From: Prochilodus magdalenae | Taxonomy: Eukaryota > Chordata > Actinopteri > Characiformes > Prochilodontidae | Reading direction: 5' to 3' | DNA length: 64,000 nucleotides | Assembly: GCA_024036415.1 (NCBI GenBank) | Contig: JAMWET010001353.1 | Location: 404,001-468,000, forward strand | Shown here: piece by piece, positions 48,265-60,647 of the stretch | How positions within the stretch are numbered: the first letter of the stretch is position 1 | How the letters are laid out: every line of letters begins with the position of its first letter | Translations under genes and position numbers: made by a program | The notes under the pieces: generated by a model | The model's database searches: none | Told to the model about the DNA's origin: nothing | Seen by the model: the letters and a program-made list of their open reading frames with translations, nothing else

Positions 48265-48269
<5 letters not shown>

Positions 48270-48489
48270 CTTCAGGCATTTCTCCTATATTGTCTGCTTA
48301 TGTGCACATACAGTACGGTTGTGTGTATGTGTGCTGTGTTAGTGTGTGTAGTTATGTTACAGTGCAAATGTTTTTCATTACAAATGGCTGTGTAAAAAGG
48401 GGTCAGATTTAAACTGATTACTATTTATTTTTAGCCATAAATCTGAACATTGTTGCAGGCTTTCGTAGTACTGTCCAGGGATTTTAAGG

Positions 48490-48529
<40 letters not shown>

Positions 48530-48959
48530 AACAAGGCATGTAATGCCTTATTAATGGTGAGTAAATATGCTGTGTACACTTTAAATGCATCTACGCTGGA
48601 AGGTTTGTGTTGGCTTTACTTTACACCCATTTAAGTGCAGCTTTGGTGATCTTTTAGTGCTTCTTCAATGATTCCTCTGTGTGTAAACAAATGTAATTAC
48701 TTGCATTTTCAATCCCACGCACTCTGTCACACACGCATCCTAAGGCTGCTAGAATGACAGTGTACCGCCTTCCTGTCTCCTGCACTGCCAGTAAACACAC
48801 TCAGCAACATGCACATGCCGACAGCAGTAAACACATGGGTGTTATACATTCCATAGGAAATGCTCTGGGTTTCCAAATCTGTCTCAGCCAGTACACATTT
48901 CACTCTCACCTCACCCCTACCTCACACAAGGCTGAGCCACATTAGCATCTCAAACGCAC

Positions 48960-49560
48960 ACTCGAGACAGGAAGAAGAAGACTGGGGTGGCTCTGTGTAT
49001 AACTGTTTCAAACAGAGGGACAGAGTGCAGGAGGGACGAGGAAAATATAGAGGACCCCCGTGAAAGTAAATGTCAATATACAGCACATAAATTATATATA
49101 CAGAAACATATATTCAAAAACTTATGTACTGAGATGGAAAGTGTGGGTTTGGGGAAAAAAAGTGATGGAACCAGTGAGAAAGAAAAAGTAAGAGGGAAAA
49201 ATATGTGGGGCGAGGGAGCACAAGAGAGAAAGAGGGACAGAAAGATAGAGAGGTAGAGGTGGCTATATTATGATGACAGTGATGGAGAAGTAGTCAAAGG
49301 AGAGATTTCATTGTGTGATAAAGAGGACACAGGGGAAAAAGTGAACGAGAGAGAGAGAGGGGTGATGACAGAGGAGAAAGACACTGATAGTGAAGCAGAG
49401 AAAGAGAGAGGGCAGAAAGATAAAGATGAGTGGGCAGGCAAAGAGAGATAATGATGGAGGAGGGAATATGGAGGTTAGCTGGACAGATAGAGACAAAAAG
49501 AGAGGGAAAGAGCGTGAGAGAGAAGAAGGAAGAAAAGGCTAGACATAAAGAGAACATTTA
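48960..49560. repeat. Purine-rich block
   Basis: About 600 bp with A and G dominant on the plus strand, no perfect long repeat. Minus-strand frames across it are compositional. Confidence 0.7.
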
Positions 49561-49799
49561 GACAGGCTTCAACTGCTCAGATTCTCACCCTGTCATCTTT
49601 GACACTGCATGTGTGTTTGTGAGTGTATGTGTGTGAGCGTGAGAACGAGACAGAAAAGGAGAGAGAGAGAAAGAGAAAGAAAGAGAGGGAGACAGACAGT
49701 GACAATAGATGTCAAACATGCTTAGCCTTAAAGAGAGATGAATTAGAAAGTACCAAAATGTTCCCTTTGCTTTACTCTCCTGTGCCTTAACCCAAAAAC

Positions 49800-49813
49800 A
49801 CACACACCACACA

Positions 49814-49867
<54 letters not shown>

Positions 49868-49932
49868 TTTTTCCACGGCTCTGACTCTGAAAGCCCTGTT
49901 TGATTAAGTGATTGAAATGGAATGAAAATGGG

Positions 49933-49994
<62 letters not shown>
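49800..49994. repeat. Facing (CA)n and (TG)n tracts
   Basis: A CA run of about 60 bp (49800-49863) is followed after 70 bp by a TG run of about 60 bp (49934-49993). The two are inverted relative to each other and could form a hairpin. Confidence 0.95.
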
Positions 49995-50682
49995 TCCTTT
50001 TTTAAAATCTCTATTCTCCTCAGTCAGTTTCACAACTACACTTAGCCGTCCTCTATGCATAAACACACACTCATAGCCTCCCTACACGTGCTCATGTACA
50101 CAAAGCAGGGGTCTTAACCTCTGACCTCACAATAATTTACATCCAAAACTTTATGTTAAACAGAGAATGTTAAACTGAAAGTTTCATCGTAACATAGTAG
50201 TAGTCCGCCTTAGGTAACTAACGTAAGCATAACTGACCAAATGCTATGACATCCTATCTAATTACACAGAAGTTTTATTCTGCAGTTTTATATTTTCACC
50301 CACGTCTGTTTTGACATATTGCATCTGTGTGATTATCTCAAAGATCCACAAATTATTCATGCGCTCTCCAAAAAAGGAAACAGCTTGTGTCATTCTAGGC
50401 CCAAATCAAAAGGCTGTAAAGGGACCAGTAAAATTGTATCTGAACATTTTTCAACCCTACAAAAGTTATACACCTTCTTTGTAAACGTCCAAGAACAATC
50501 CAATATGCTGAATAAATGAATTCTCTGCCAATGTTGCGCTGAGATGATGCTCAAACACTCCACTCCATTACACCACAGAAACAAATACACAGCTAACATC
50601 TTCACCTAGTATAGTATACGTGTGCACAGGACTAGATGATACTCACTCTTTACTCATGTTTGCACTTTATTTTCTGCTGATA

Positions 50683-51079
50683 AGCTCACTGGACAAAACA
50701 CTGTCACCTGGCATGTTTAATGTGGTAGTAACAGGCTCCTGCAGACGGTGTTGCATGAGAATAATCAGCTACAGCATTAACAAAGCAGCTGAATTCAGAA
50801 GCAGATGCATCAGACTGTATAGTCGTATGGGTCTATTCAGCAGTCGCAAAAATCCCTGTCTACAGGAAGTTCTCCTCTGAATTGTGCCTGGGAAGGTATC
50901 GACCAAATCTGGAGAAATTCTGCCACCAAATTCCACCAAAACTGTGCAATTCTGTGAGGTAAGAGTGACTGAAAATTGATGTGGCCTACATCTAGAAACG
51001 TCAAATCAGAGCTATTATTCATGCTTGCACTATTAGCTACGGTTTAGTCACAGGTGAGTAATTGTTTGTCCAGTGAGCT
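50683..51079. mobile_element. MITE with AGCTCACTGGACAAA ends
   Basis: The left end AGCTCACTGGACAAA and the right end TTTGTCCAGTGAGCT are perfect inverted repeats of 15 bp. They are flanked by TA on both sides (50681-50682 and 51080-51081), and the similarity extends inward imperfectly to about 30 bp (CA..TCACCTG). 397 bp, no transposase. Tc1/mariner-type by target site. Confidence 0.85.
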
Positions 51080-52137
51080 TATAATGGCTGTATAAAACTG
51101 CCTGATAGCAATACCTGGCATCATATCAATGCCATCTAATCAAAGCAGTTGCTTTGCCACCTTTAGACTGAGGCATCACACTGCTAACACACACATTCAC
51201 TCCTTTGCATACTGCAAATATATACAAGCAGGCCGTAGTGCAACAGCATAAATAGCTCAAAGTGAAGCAGCGTTCTGAACAGCAGGCCGACAAGAGTCCA
51301 GAGTCCAAAGTTCCTCCTGCTTCTGAGGGAAATGTGCACCATACGTTCCATAACGATTAAAGCATCTATGATGATTATGCAACTAAAATGCTGCACCAAC
51401 AACCATGTTTTATTTCTTCTTTCTTTCCTAAAACAGCACTGCACCATCTCTCCAAGCATAATGGATTAGTTTTAATGTCTCAGGTGTTTAACGTTTTTAT
51501 GTCTCAGGATTCTCCTGGCATTCATTAATCCCAATTACAGAGGCCTGGCATCTACTGCATTGTAGTGTTTTTTTTCCACCTCATTGTGCATTAGGCTAGA
51601 GATCACCTTGAGACACCTACTTCAGACTTTCTCCCTACACAGAGATCAATATATCACAGGGTCTCTCCACAGCATGTGTGTCTCTGTGTTTATGTGTAAG
51701 CAATTTGGTGGCATTCCCAGATTAGATTTCGATGTGATTCACCTGTTTATCTAAGTGCAGTGGTATCACCAGTCTACCAGTGTTTGTTTGTGTAAAGGTA
51801 TAGTTAATTGTTTATAGGTGTGTGTATTCCGGGCCAAACCTTTTAAGCAGGTAGCTCGGGCAATAGAAAGCTGTATCCATTGTACCACAAATTAAAATTT
51901 TGCAGCTCGTAAATCAATTACAGCAAAGCCTGATTAAATTTAAAATATTCAGCGATGAAAGTCAATTACAGCACAGCAGTGCTCAGCTCCTCAAAGCTGC
52001 ACTTCAGCTCTAATATGACAAAAACTGAGGATACCAGCACTTATAGTTAACAATACTTTTAAAAATCGCCATCATGATTTACCTTCAAATAAAAAAAAAC
52101 AAACAAACAAACCAACATAACTGGATCAAACACAGTT

Positions 52138-52283
52138 GATCAGACACAGCAGTGCTGCTGGAGTGTTTCAAATCTGTGTCTATTCACTGACTACTCTATT
52201 AGACACTCCCACCTTGCTGGTCCACATGTGACGACAGCTCACCTGGTGCTGCACAGTTTTAGTTGGTCATCGTCTAGTCTAGC
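52138..52283 (-). repeat. Dispersed repeat fragment (ostariophysan-type)
   Basis: GATCAGACACAGCAGTGCTG, then CTCTATTAGACACTCCCACC and TTAGTTGGTCATCGTCTAG, recall the same dispersed family as 30120-30430, from memory. Edges approximate. Confidence 0.5.
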
Positions 52284-52964
52284 AATTTAAACATTATATA
52301 CTGTTAAATATTGAGGGAATGTTGATTAGTTTGATACAGGCAAGCCCTAGTGCAACTTTTTCAGTACTCATTTGCACATACGTATGTGTATCAGTGTGCA
52401 TGTTGTGGTTTTGTTTACATGTGTGGTATCTCTGTACAGGTGTGTATATATTAAAGATTTGTATGTGAGTGCAAGGCATGAGTCTTGCTAAAACAACCTT
52501 AAATTTGGTTATTAGTTATCACTCTTGTTTTTCATATACCCACTGTATATGGCCATTACATCTCACTGTTTGTCTGCTTTATTAATGTACTGAGATTTTG
52601 TGTGTGCGCTTGGTGTAAGAGTGTCTGAATGGGAGTGAGAGTGAGGGGGTTGAGTGTCAAATAGACCTCTCTAATGAGCGTGTGCGGTGGCTTTCCTTTT
52701 ATCCTTGTAGATGGTGCTCTGTAATGGCTGCTCCTTATAATGAAAAACTCTTCAGAAAGCTCCCAGCATGGAGAAGTTTCTATGAACAAAATCAAATTGT
52801 AGCCAAAGCTCCCATTATCGCACTCCTGTAGGGCCAGACGCCACAACACCAAAGTAATGAGCAGCATCCAGTGCTCCCTCAGTGGAAAATTTCAGCAAAT
52901 CTGGTGGTCATGTAAAGCAGTGCTAAAGTCTTTAAATTCTAAATTCTGCAGTGCAACGCTGTTT

Positions 52965-53199
52965 GGCAACACTTTACATTAGGTATTGACTAACTAACAT
53001 GAAGTAATGCATTAGTGTACATGAATTAATACATTAACAATGGTTAACTAATGATAAGTAAACATGTAACAACTGTTTACTTAACATGTAAACAGGTAGT
53101 TGTTACATGTTTACTTCATATTAGTTAAGCATTGTTAATGCATTACTTTACATTAACTAATGCATTGCTTCATGTTAGTCAATACTTTTAGTGTTACCC
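52965..53199. mobile_element. 235-bp fully palindromic element
   Basis: The left half (AACACT...TATTGACTAACTAACATGAA, GTAATGCATTAG) is mirrored by the right half (CTAATGCATTGCTTCATG, TTAGTCAATA...AGTGTTACC). The centre is also self-complementary (AAGTAAACATGTAACAACTG and its inverse). The whole can fold into one long hairpin, as in hAT-type palindromic MITEs of fish. No clear target duplication. Confidence 0.85.
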
Positions 53200-56100
53200 C
53201 TTTTTTAGATTTTCCTATAACATACAAAAACCAAAAGAAAACAAAACAAGTTCAATCTGAGCCACATTTAAATTGTAAAAATGGTGTTTGGTAAATTTGA
53301 GGGCTGTGTTGTTTATGTTTTCAGCATAATCACTTATTTTTGATACCACAGCTACATAAGTTATGAACCAGATGTCAGAGGTTTGCAAAGTTGTCACCAG
53401 GCGTTTTATGGCCATCAACCTTGATTGAAGCCTGCACAGAGGAATGTGCACTCTGAAATACAAAGAAGGCTGCTCCAGTGTGTTTCAGAGTGAGTTGGGT
53501 GGGACAAAGTCATGGCTCAAATAAATTGAGACATGCTGGTTTATTTCCTAAGGCAAGTGTACAGATATTCAGTCAAGACAGAAATGTATCTGTATTTTGG
53601 AATTGTCAGCCTTAAACTGTCTGGTCATAGTCATCATGAAGCCTATCTAAGAATCACACCCATTTGAAATGGGCTTTTATACAGTTTTGTGATTTTCTCC
53701 AGTTAGTCAATAGCCTCTTTTCCACTGGAGAGCAAAACAGGTCCCAAAAGCAGACTGGTGATACCAGTTACAGTTCTTTTTCCCTCTGTTGTGCTGTTGA
53801 ATTAGGGCTAGGAAATAATTCAGAAGACCTACATAGAACAGCAGCACAGCAGCAGCCTTTAACATTTTACAGTTGTTTTTAGGCTGATTGTTTAACACTC
53901 GCTGACTTACTGGACCTATTGTGAAATAAGAATTTTGTACCGGTTTGGGTTTGTCATAACGTTGGCTGTTCTGGCACTAAACCATGCCAGGGAAACCATG
54001 CTGGGTGCAATTTGTAAGTGCCCCATACTGAACCATGTCCCTGTGAAAATGCCACTGGGACAGTTACTCTCTGTGCTGAGAACCGTTTGGCTAATGGGAA
54101 TGAAGTGGCAGCTAGCGTTGCAACTAACAAATACTTCTAAGCAATAAACCACAGGAGGACTAACAATGGCTCAACACTGTAAAATGAGTGCCTCAAGTGT
54201 CTCATTGTTTGATATAATGGTGACATAAAAAACACTGAACTCCTGTAACAGTAGACCAAGGATTCAATTCAATGCAATACAGAGATCAAGTATTACTTGT
54301 TATATATATGGTACATTCCATTAATGTGTGTGTTCATATGATTGCACACACCGTAGCCTTTAAACCTGGCCAACACTTTCTTCTTTTAATAGGATAGACC
54401 ATTGTATTGGTCTACCAATCTGAAACAGTAATGCCACATTTTCAAAAGCTTTGGCAGCCATCTTTTTTTTTACCAATTACAAAAATTGAAGGAGCAAGTT
54501 AAAAAATTGTACAATTGTTAAATAGAAAATTTATTAATAAAACAGTTAATGGTATAATGGTCTGCAATTAACAACTTGCCCAGTGACCAAGGGGGGTTAA
54601 GGTAGCAATGCTGCCTCAGATGAAATATTGAGCCTTTTCAACCTTACCATTCAATTTTCTGGCCTACCCTTCAATTACATGGATTTAATAGCTGGCAAGC
54701 TGTTAAGACCTTTAGGCACTATTAGTCAATGTATGACACACAGCTATGTGCTGCTGTTCTCAGGGCTGGTGATTTGTGTGGTTCACATGTACCTTACTCT
54801 GCTGCAACAAGCATATAAACCTGAGCCACAGCTTTACATCGGTATAGCTTTAAATCTCCTATATTCCTTATGTTGTCTGATAAAATTTTCCAGCAAAGCG
54901 TATGTGTCCATTTGATATAAGGTAGACCTCATACAAGACAAGTCTAGCATGAATGAAATGCAAAGCTGGGGTGCTTTCCCGAACAACAACGCTAGTCACC
55001 ACTGAACCAACATAGTACAATCCAGGTAATGACTACCAAATAACCTGCCACAACGGATATGAACAGTAGCTTGAACTTGTACGGCTAACATTTCATTAAC
55101 TATATCAAGAATGAAGAATGAAAACTAAGTTTCATGTAAACCCGCTAAAATTAGTATTGCCTAAATTGCTTATGTACACAGTCAGACATTCCTAGAACAA
55201 CCTGAATGGCTCCTGGAATACTAAGTCATTTTCATCAACTTAATAATAATGATAAAAAAGACTACTGAGGAAAAATATAAAAATTATAATACACTATATG
55301 TATTATAATGTATGTATATATTATATGCGTATTATATATGTATTATGGTTTAATAAAGTAGCTAGCCCAAAATTAATGTTTCTGAAAAACAGGACATGTT
55401 ATTTGCTTGTGTCTGTTATTATGATGTGTGTTATCTCTCTCAGCAACAGCAATATAACACTACAATTTATATTTTATAACAAATTGTTCAAAATGGTATT
55501 GTTTAAATATATTCATTATTGCAGTCAGTTGCTACATTATCATTGGTTTCTCTTCATGATTAGAATGCAGATGGGGTTCGTGATCAAGATTAGAATGTAT
55601 ATGTGGTCCTTGCTGGCTGTGTGTTGGACAAATTTAGACGGCATTAGAAAACACCAGTTACATAAAGAATCTGTAGAGAGGAAAACACATTTCTTTATAA
55701 GCTTTTGTTCCTAGCACAATTTAAAACCACTCAGACATTATGAAACATTAAGCATGTCATGTTTTTATAACGGAAAATAATGCAATGTCAAGAGTGATAC
55801 ATTTCTGTAGTCCGTAGGTGGACTGTCTGTAGGTTGAAGTGATCTGACTAATGCCTAGTTTTGTAATCCAGGGTGGACAGATAGACGTTTTTCTTTACTG
55901 ACTGTGTAAGCGTAAAGCGCAACCTACTCTAAAGGTTTCTAACCAGTAACTGGATGTAGAATGAGTGCAAAATGATGTCACATCTCTGAGACTGAATCAG
56001 GTTTAAAGCTTGCTGACTGAATTACTGTGTTGATTTTATAACACTTTGTTAACAACATCATGTTTGACGCCAGGTCATTTGCTTTCTTTGATGTGCACGG

Positions 56101-56320
56101 GTCAAGTTCCACTCAATATGTTTAAGGGCATTGGGGTGTCAATGTCAGTGTATTGCTTGCTGTCTGGGCATGCATATGCACTGGAAGGCTAAGTGAGTAA
56201 GAAAGAACTGTGTGTGTGTATGAGTGTGTGTATGGTATTTGTTATTTGGACTGCAGAGACACCAGCCAGCAATCGATACCTAGGGAGCTGTGGATGAAGC
56301 ACTCTGTCACTAATTTTTTT

Positions 56321-56324
<4 letters not shown>

Positions 56325-56362
<38 letters not shown>

Positions 56363-56388
56363 ACACACACACACACACACACACACAG
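56325..56388. repeat. (CT)n(AC)n compound microsatellite
   Basis: A TC run of about 35 bp is followed by AAATACAC and an AC run of about 25 bp. Confidence 0.93.
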
Positions 56389-57394
56389 AAACATTTTACA
56401 ACTAACCAAAACACAATTTAAGAAACCAATCACTTATGCTTTTGTATTACATCTATAACACGCAGCATGAGCATTATTCGCCTGCACACTGCAACAATGC
56501 AAAACACATACATCATACAAGGCTGAGAAAGCTAAACAGAGTCAGAGCAACCAGGGGTAGGAAAGACAGAGATAGAGTGAGAGTGAGAGAGGCATTACAC
56601 AGGCTTCTATTCATTTCCTAGGCACCCAAACACAACTATTACTAGCTATGATTTATATTACAATGACCAGCTTGTGGTCCACACAGAAACAAGTCCACAC
56701 AAGGTGAATATATGAACAGGTTTCGGTCCTCACAATGTGGCATGAACCCCACCGACACAAACAAACACACACACACACACAATGACACAAAAACTGTAGA
56801 CAGTGTTTAAAATGAGCAGTGTGTTCACAGGGAAGAGATGGACGGAAGGAGAAACACAAAGTCAAGAGAGGATGAGTGTGAAATAGGTGAGAAGGAATAT
56901 TGGCCCTGCTGAAGTGGATAGAGAGATCAGGGAGGCTTTGAAGGAAGAAGAGGAATGTGTGTGAGAGAAAGAGGTGTGTGTGAGTTGGAGCGAGAGAGTG
57001 TGAAGGATAAAAGCTGAAATATCACTCTCTGCTGCTGCTGCTGAAGCGCAGCATAACATTAATAGACAAGACATGACAGGAATATAATGCTGAGGGTGTA
57101 TGTGAGTCAAGAATGCAGGGGTCACTCCGAGTGTGAAAATTCAATTACAAATTTAAGCAATCCAATTCCAAATTAATAATTCAGAATGAAAGGATAATGC
57201 ACCCTCAGCAGATAAGAACAGGTGACACAGTACAGTAGTTCCTTCTGAAAGGTTTGATCTGCTTTTGTTGTAGACCCATGGCATACACAACACCACAAGA
57301 TACACAACAATTCCTGCTTGATCATCAGTTAGTCTCTCTAACAGCTCTATCTCTGTCCTGCTTAATGGCCCTAAACACAGACTTTTCAATCACC

Positions 57395-57895
57395 CGGTTA
57401 ACCCTATAGGTTAATACCACCTGTCCAGTTCACCATCTTTATTGATCACCTAATCCCATAGTTCTTCCTGTATCTGTCTTGCTAACCAACCTGAAACATT
57501 ACTTTATTAATATCTAAAATATTAATAAAAATAACCTGCTTTATTAATCTCCAAACTTAGCTCATAGTTCTATACCAGCTGTCTAGCTCACCTTTTTCTA
57601 AATAATCTCCTAGTTTTACACCAACTTTCCTGCTAACCATCTTGAAACATACCTTTATTAATATCTACAATAATCCCATAGTTCTGTACCAACAGCACAG
57701 CTAGCCTGCGTCATTAATTTCCCAAACAGTCCTTTAGTTCTACGTCAACTGTCCTGCTATCCATCTTCAGTAACCTCCAAAATAACTTTATAGTTCTATA
57801 TCAGTCTTGCTAACCATTCCTGCTTATGTCCTGCTTAGTAACTCTAAACACAACATTATTAATCCCATTAATAATCCCATAGTTTCTCACCTACA
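57395..57895. repeat. Degenerate minisatellite, about 50-65 bp unit
   Basis: The phrase CATAGTTCTATACCA-CTGTC, CCTGCTAACCATCTTGAAAC and TTTATTAATCTCC recurs. Anchors (ATAGTTCT-like) fall at about 57402, 57458, 57562, 57611, 57676, 57733, 57791 and 57878. Units are diverged and partly deleted. Confidence 0.7.
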
Positions 57896-58637
57896 GTATA
57901 GAATTCCACAATATCCATAACATTGTATATTGCATAAGGATATTAATTATTATTGGATATTTTGCATCACATTTAGTCACAATATTCCTTTTAAATATAT
58001 TGTGAATATTGTCTGCGTTTACAGACCTTGTTTTCCCTTCTATGTATGTAAACTACTAAATAAACAGCCTTTTATTTATGCTTTTTTCTACTATTAAATG
58101 TGGCAGGACAGCTTTTATGTCCATTCTAACCTATCAATCATCAGGTAAACAAAATATTGTCATTCATTCTGTAAATGTATCGAATAATCTTGAAGTATCA
58201 TGATATATTATTTTGCTATATCGCCCCCTCGCTAGTATCACTAGTAACTGGTAATACAAAGAAATGCGGGTACAGCAAACTTAGAGGAGAAACTGTTTCA
58301 CACAAACACAGACAGACACATCTCAGTGGAGAGAGCCAGTTAAAGTGAAAGAGTGTAATTTTGATGAGAATCACAGTGATTATGATTTGATTGCTATGAT
58401 GTCTGCAGTGATTCTTTGTTAATATGAACAGTAAGCCAATCAAATTAACAGATGGGAAATTGCCTTCTGATATTCTAAAAACGTAATGCACTCAAATCCC
58501 CTGCTAAATTAGCTTCAAACCCCCCTCACTTACACACACGTCTCACTCACACACACGTCTCAGCCACTTCCTCTGCCTTTCCTTTCAGCATCCTAATCAA
58601 GTTCACACACCCACACACCATTTAATGAGGAAAGAGG

Positions 58638-58731
58638 GCATGTGCGTGTGTGTGTGTGTCTGTGTGTGTGTTTGATTACAACATGTTTCTAGTGCATACA
58701 CCTGTTCCTCATGCAGGTTAAGGAGTGTGTT

Positions 58732-58776
<45 letters not shown>

Positions 58777-58802
58777 GTGTGTGTGTGTGTGTGCGTGTGT
58801 GT
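58638..58802. repeat. Two (TG)n tracts
   Basis: TG/CG-interrupted runs at 58641-58671 and 58734-58801. Confidence 0.93.
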
Positions 58803-58959
58803 TGCATTGCAAATTATTAATGTCCTTCTGTCCGAGGCTAATGGGGGTCATTAGCATATTAGGCTAACGATCCACCAAACAACACACTGCGCACACACTC
58901 AAACACACACACACAGACATAAGAGTAAGAAAGACTGGGCTTAGCCCTGAACAAGATAA

Positions 58960-59460
58960 CAGCTCAAAGAGAGAAAGAGAGCTTACACCCAACAGAAAAA
59001 AGAGACAAAGAGTGCATTCCTAATTTAAACAGTGTAAAGGTATGGAATAAAGACAACGAAGAGAAGATATAGTGGGATTAATATCAAAAGAGAAAAAGAC
59101 ACCAGGGGAATGAGGAAGGACACAACAAAAAATCCAAGAAAGAGCCAGAGAGACAGAAAAAGAGGCATAGAGAGGGAGAGTACAACAGAGTAAGAAGAGA
59201 GAGGGCCCCAGAGTGAGGAAAGTAGAGAAGGAGAGAGAGCTAGACAGAAACAGAGAGCGACAGACAGATGGAAGAAAGAGGGAGGAAAGAAAGCTGGAGA
59301 TAAACAGTGAGAAGAGGAAGGAATATGTAAAAGAAAAAAGGATAAAGAAAAAAGAGATATAACAGAGAAATGAGAGAAACAGTGAAAAAAAGAACCTGAG
59401 AGAGAGAGATAGAGACAAAGAAGAGATATAGAAGAAAGGAAAAGAGCAGAGGGAGGAACA
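58960..59460. repeat. Purine-rich block
   Basis: About 500 bp with A and G dominant on the plus strand. The minus-strand frames here (including one of 132 codons) are compositional. Confidence 0.8.
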
Positions 59461-60495
59461 CTGATTCAGGTGATTATGAATAGAATTAACCCTTGTTATA
59501 ATTCAGCGCGGGTTTGTATTTCGTTCCCACCACCTAACTTACCCATGCTAGGTGCCCACCTGCTAGCTTAAAGTATACTACAAAGCTCTAATTTTTCCCT
59601 TCTCACCAGCAGAGGCTCTGAGCCTACAGCTGAAGTTCACTGTTTATGTGTAAAAAAAAAAAAGAACATTTGTCATTCAAGACGTTTACTGTATCATTTT
59701 AGGGACACCACAGTGCAGACATGTCCCTATAATAAGCCTCCAGCAGGCACAGCACAAGTGGCAGCTTGGGTCTAAATCAGGCTTAAAGAAATCCCATATT
59801 AGGGCCAGTCGCACTTCATGAGCAGTTATTTAATGAACTGTAGCCTGCTGCTTAGGCAGGCCTTGACTGGGGCTTAAAAAGTTTCAGGCTGGAAGTTCCT
59901 AATGCTTTCATTTGTCTGCTTTGTGGTTCAGATGAAAGTATCATGGAGACACTTTAATTCTGGAGGGCCCATGGTCCTGAAGGGCTGCAATCCACACGGA
60001 TTTTTTTGTGTTTTTGTTAGTGGCCTGTATCTGTCATTAGTCTAAACAGGACTGTGTTCTTTAAAAGACCCATGCACACATGTTAAAGCTGCTGTAAGCT
60101 GGCAACCCTGGATAATGACAGATGCATAGTCATACATCTGCATTTATGCTCTGAAAAAGTCTGATCTGCATCACATCCAAATAAATAAAAACAGATTTGA
60201 TTTTTGTGAAACAGTCTAAACCTACTAAATCAGGTTTAATAGTTGTTTTAGAACAGGGAAATCAGTCAATCTGTGCAGGACACATACCATCCTGTACCAA
60301 AGTTAGGCGCTGCTCTTCTAATTGGACTACCTTTGCTGACATTTGTTCTTCCTCCCTGGGACAGGTGAAAAGACCACCAAAGGGATCAAATGGCACAGTG
60401 ATATCAAGTCAAGGTCGAAAAGGACTACATGACAAGCCAAGAAGTTCAGAAGCACAAGAGGATCTCCTACTAATGAGACCATTAGAGACCATTTA

Positions 60496-60497
<2 letters not shown>

Positions 60498-60536
<39 letters not shown>
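60498..60536. repeat. (CT)n microsatellite
   Basis: A perfect CT run of about 38 bp, 110 bp upstream of the predicted acceptor of the INSYN2-family coding exon. Confidence 0.95.
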
Positions 60537-60539
<3 letters not shown>

Positions 60540-60647
60540 CACACAGTCACACATGCACACACATATTTAGCTTTCTATGAATTATCATCTTTGGATCAAG
60601 CAGCATGTTGGATAAGAGCCATCCCTCACCCTCTAGCTCCCGCTCAG

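Noticed and set aside
50620..50880. 86-codon plus-strand frame
   Set aside because: Most of it lies in the 397-bp MITE and it has no homology signature.
59020..59461. 132-codon minus-strand frame rich in Leu, Ser and Phe
   Set aside because: Complement of a purine-rich block; it looks like a membrane protein only because CT-rich codons encode Leu, Ser and Phe.
60197..60496. 99-codon plus-strand frame just upstream of the INSYN2-family exon
   Set aside because: It has an acceptor-like site at 60365 but ends in a stop without a donor and lacks the family's N-terminal motif.
36844..60600. Additional dock5 exons in the big intron
   Set aside because: Scanned minus-strand open stretches for flanking AG/GT and for DOCK-like peptides and found none. 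A very short exon could be missed.
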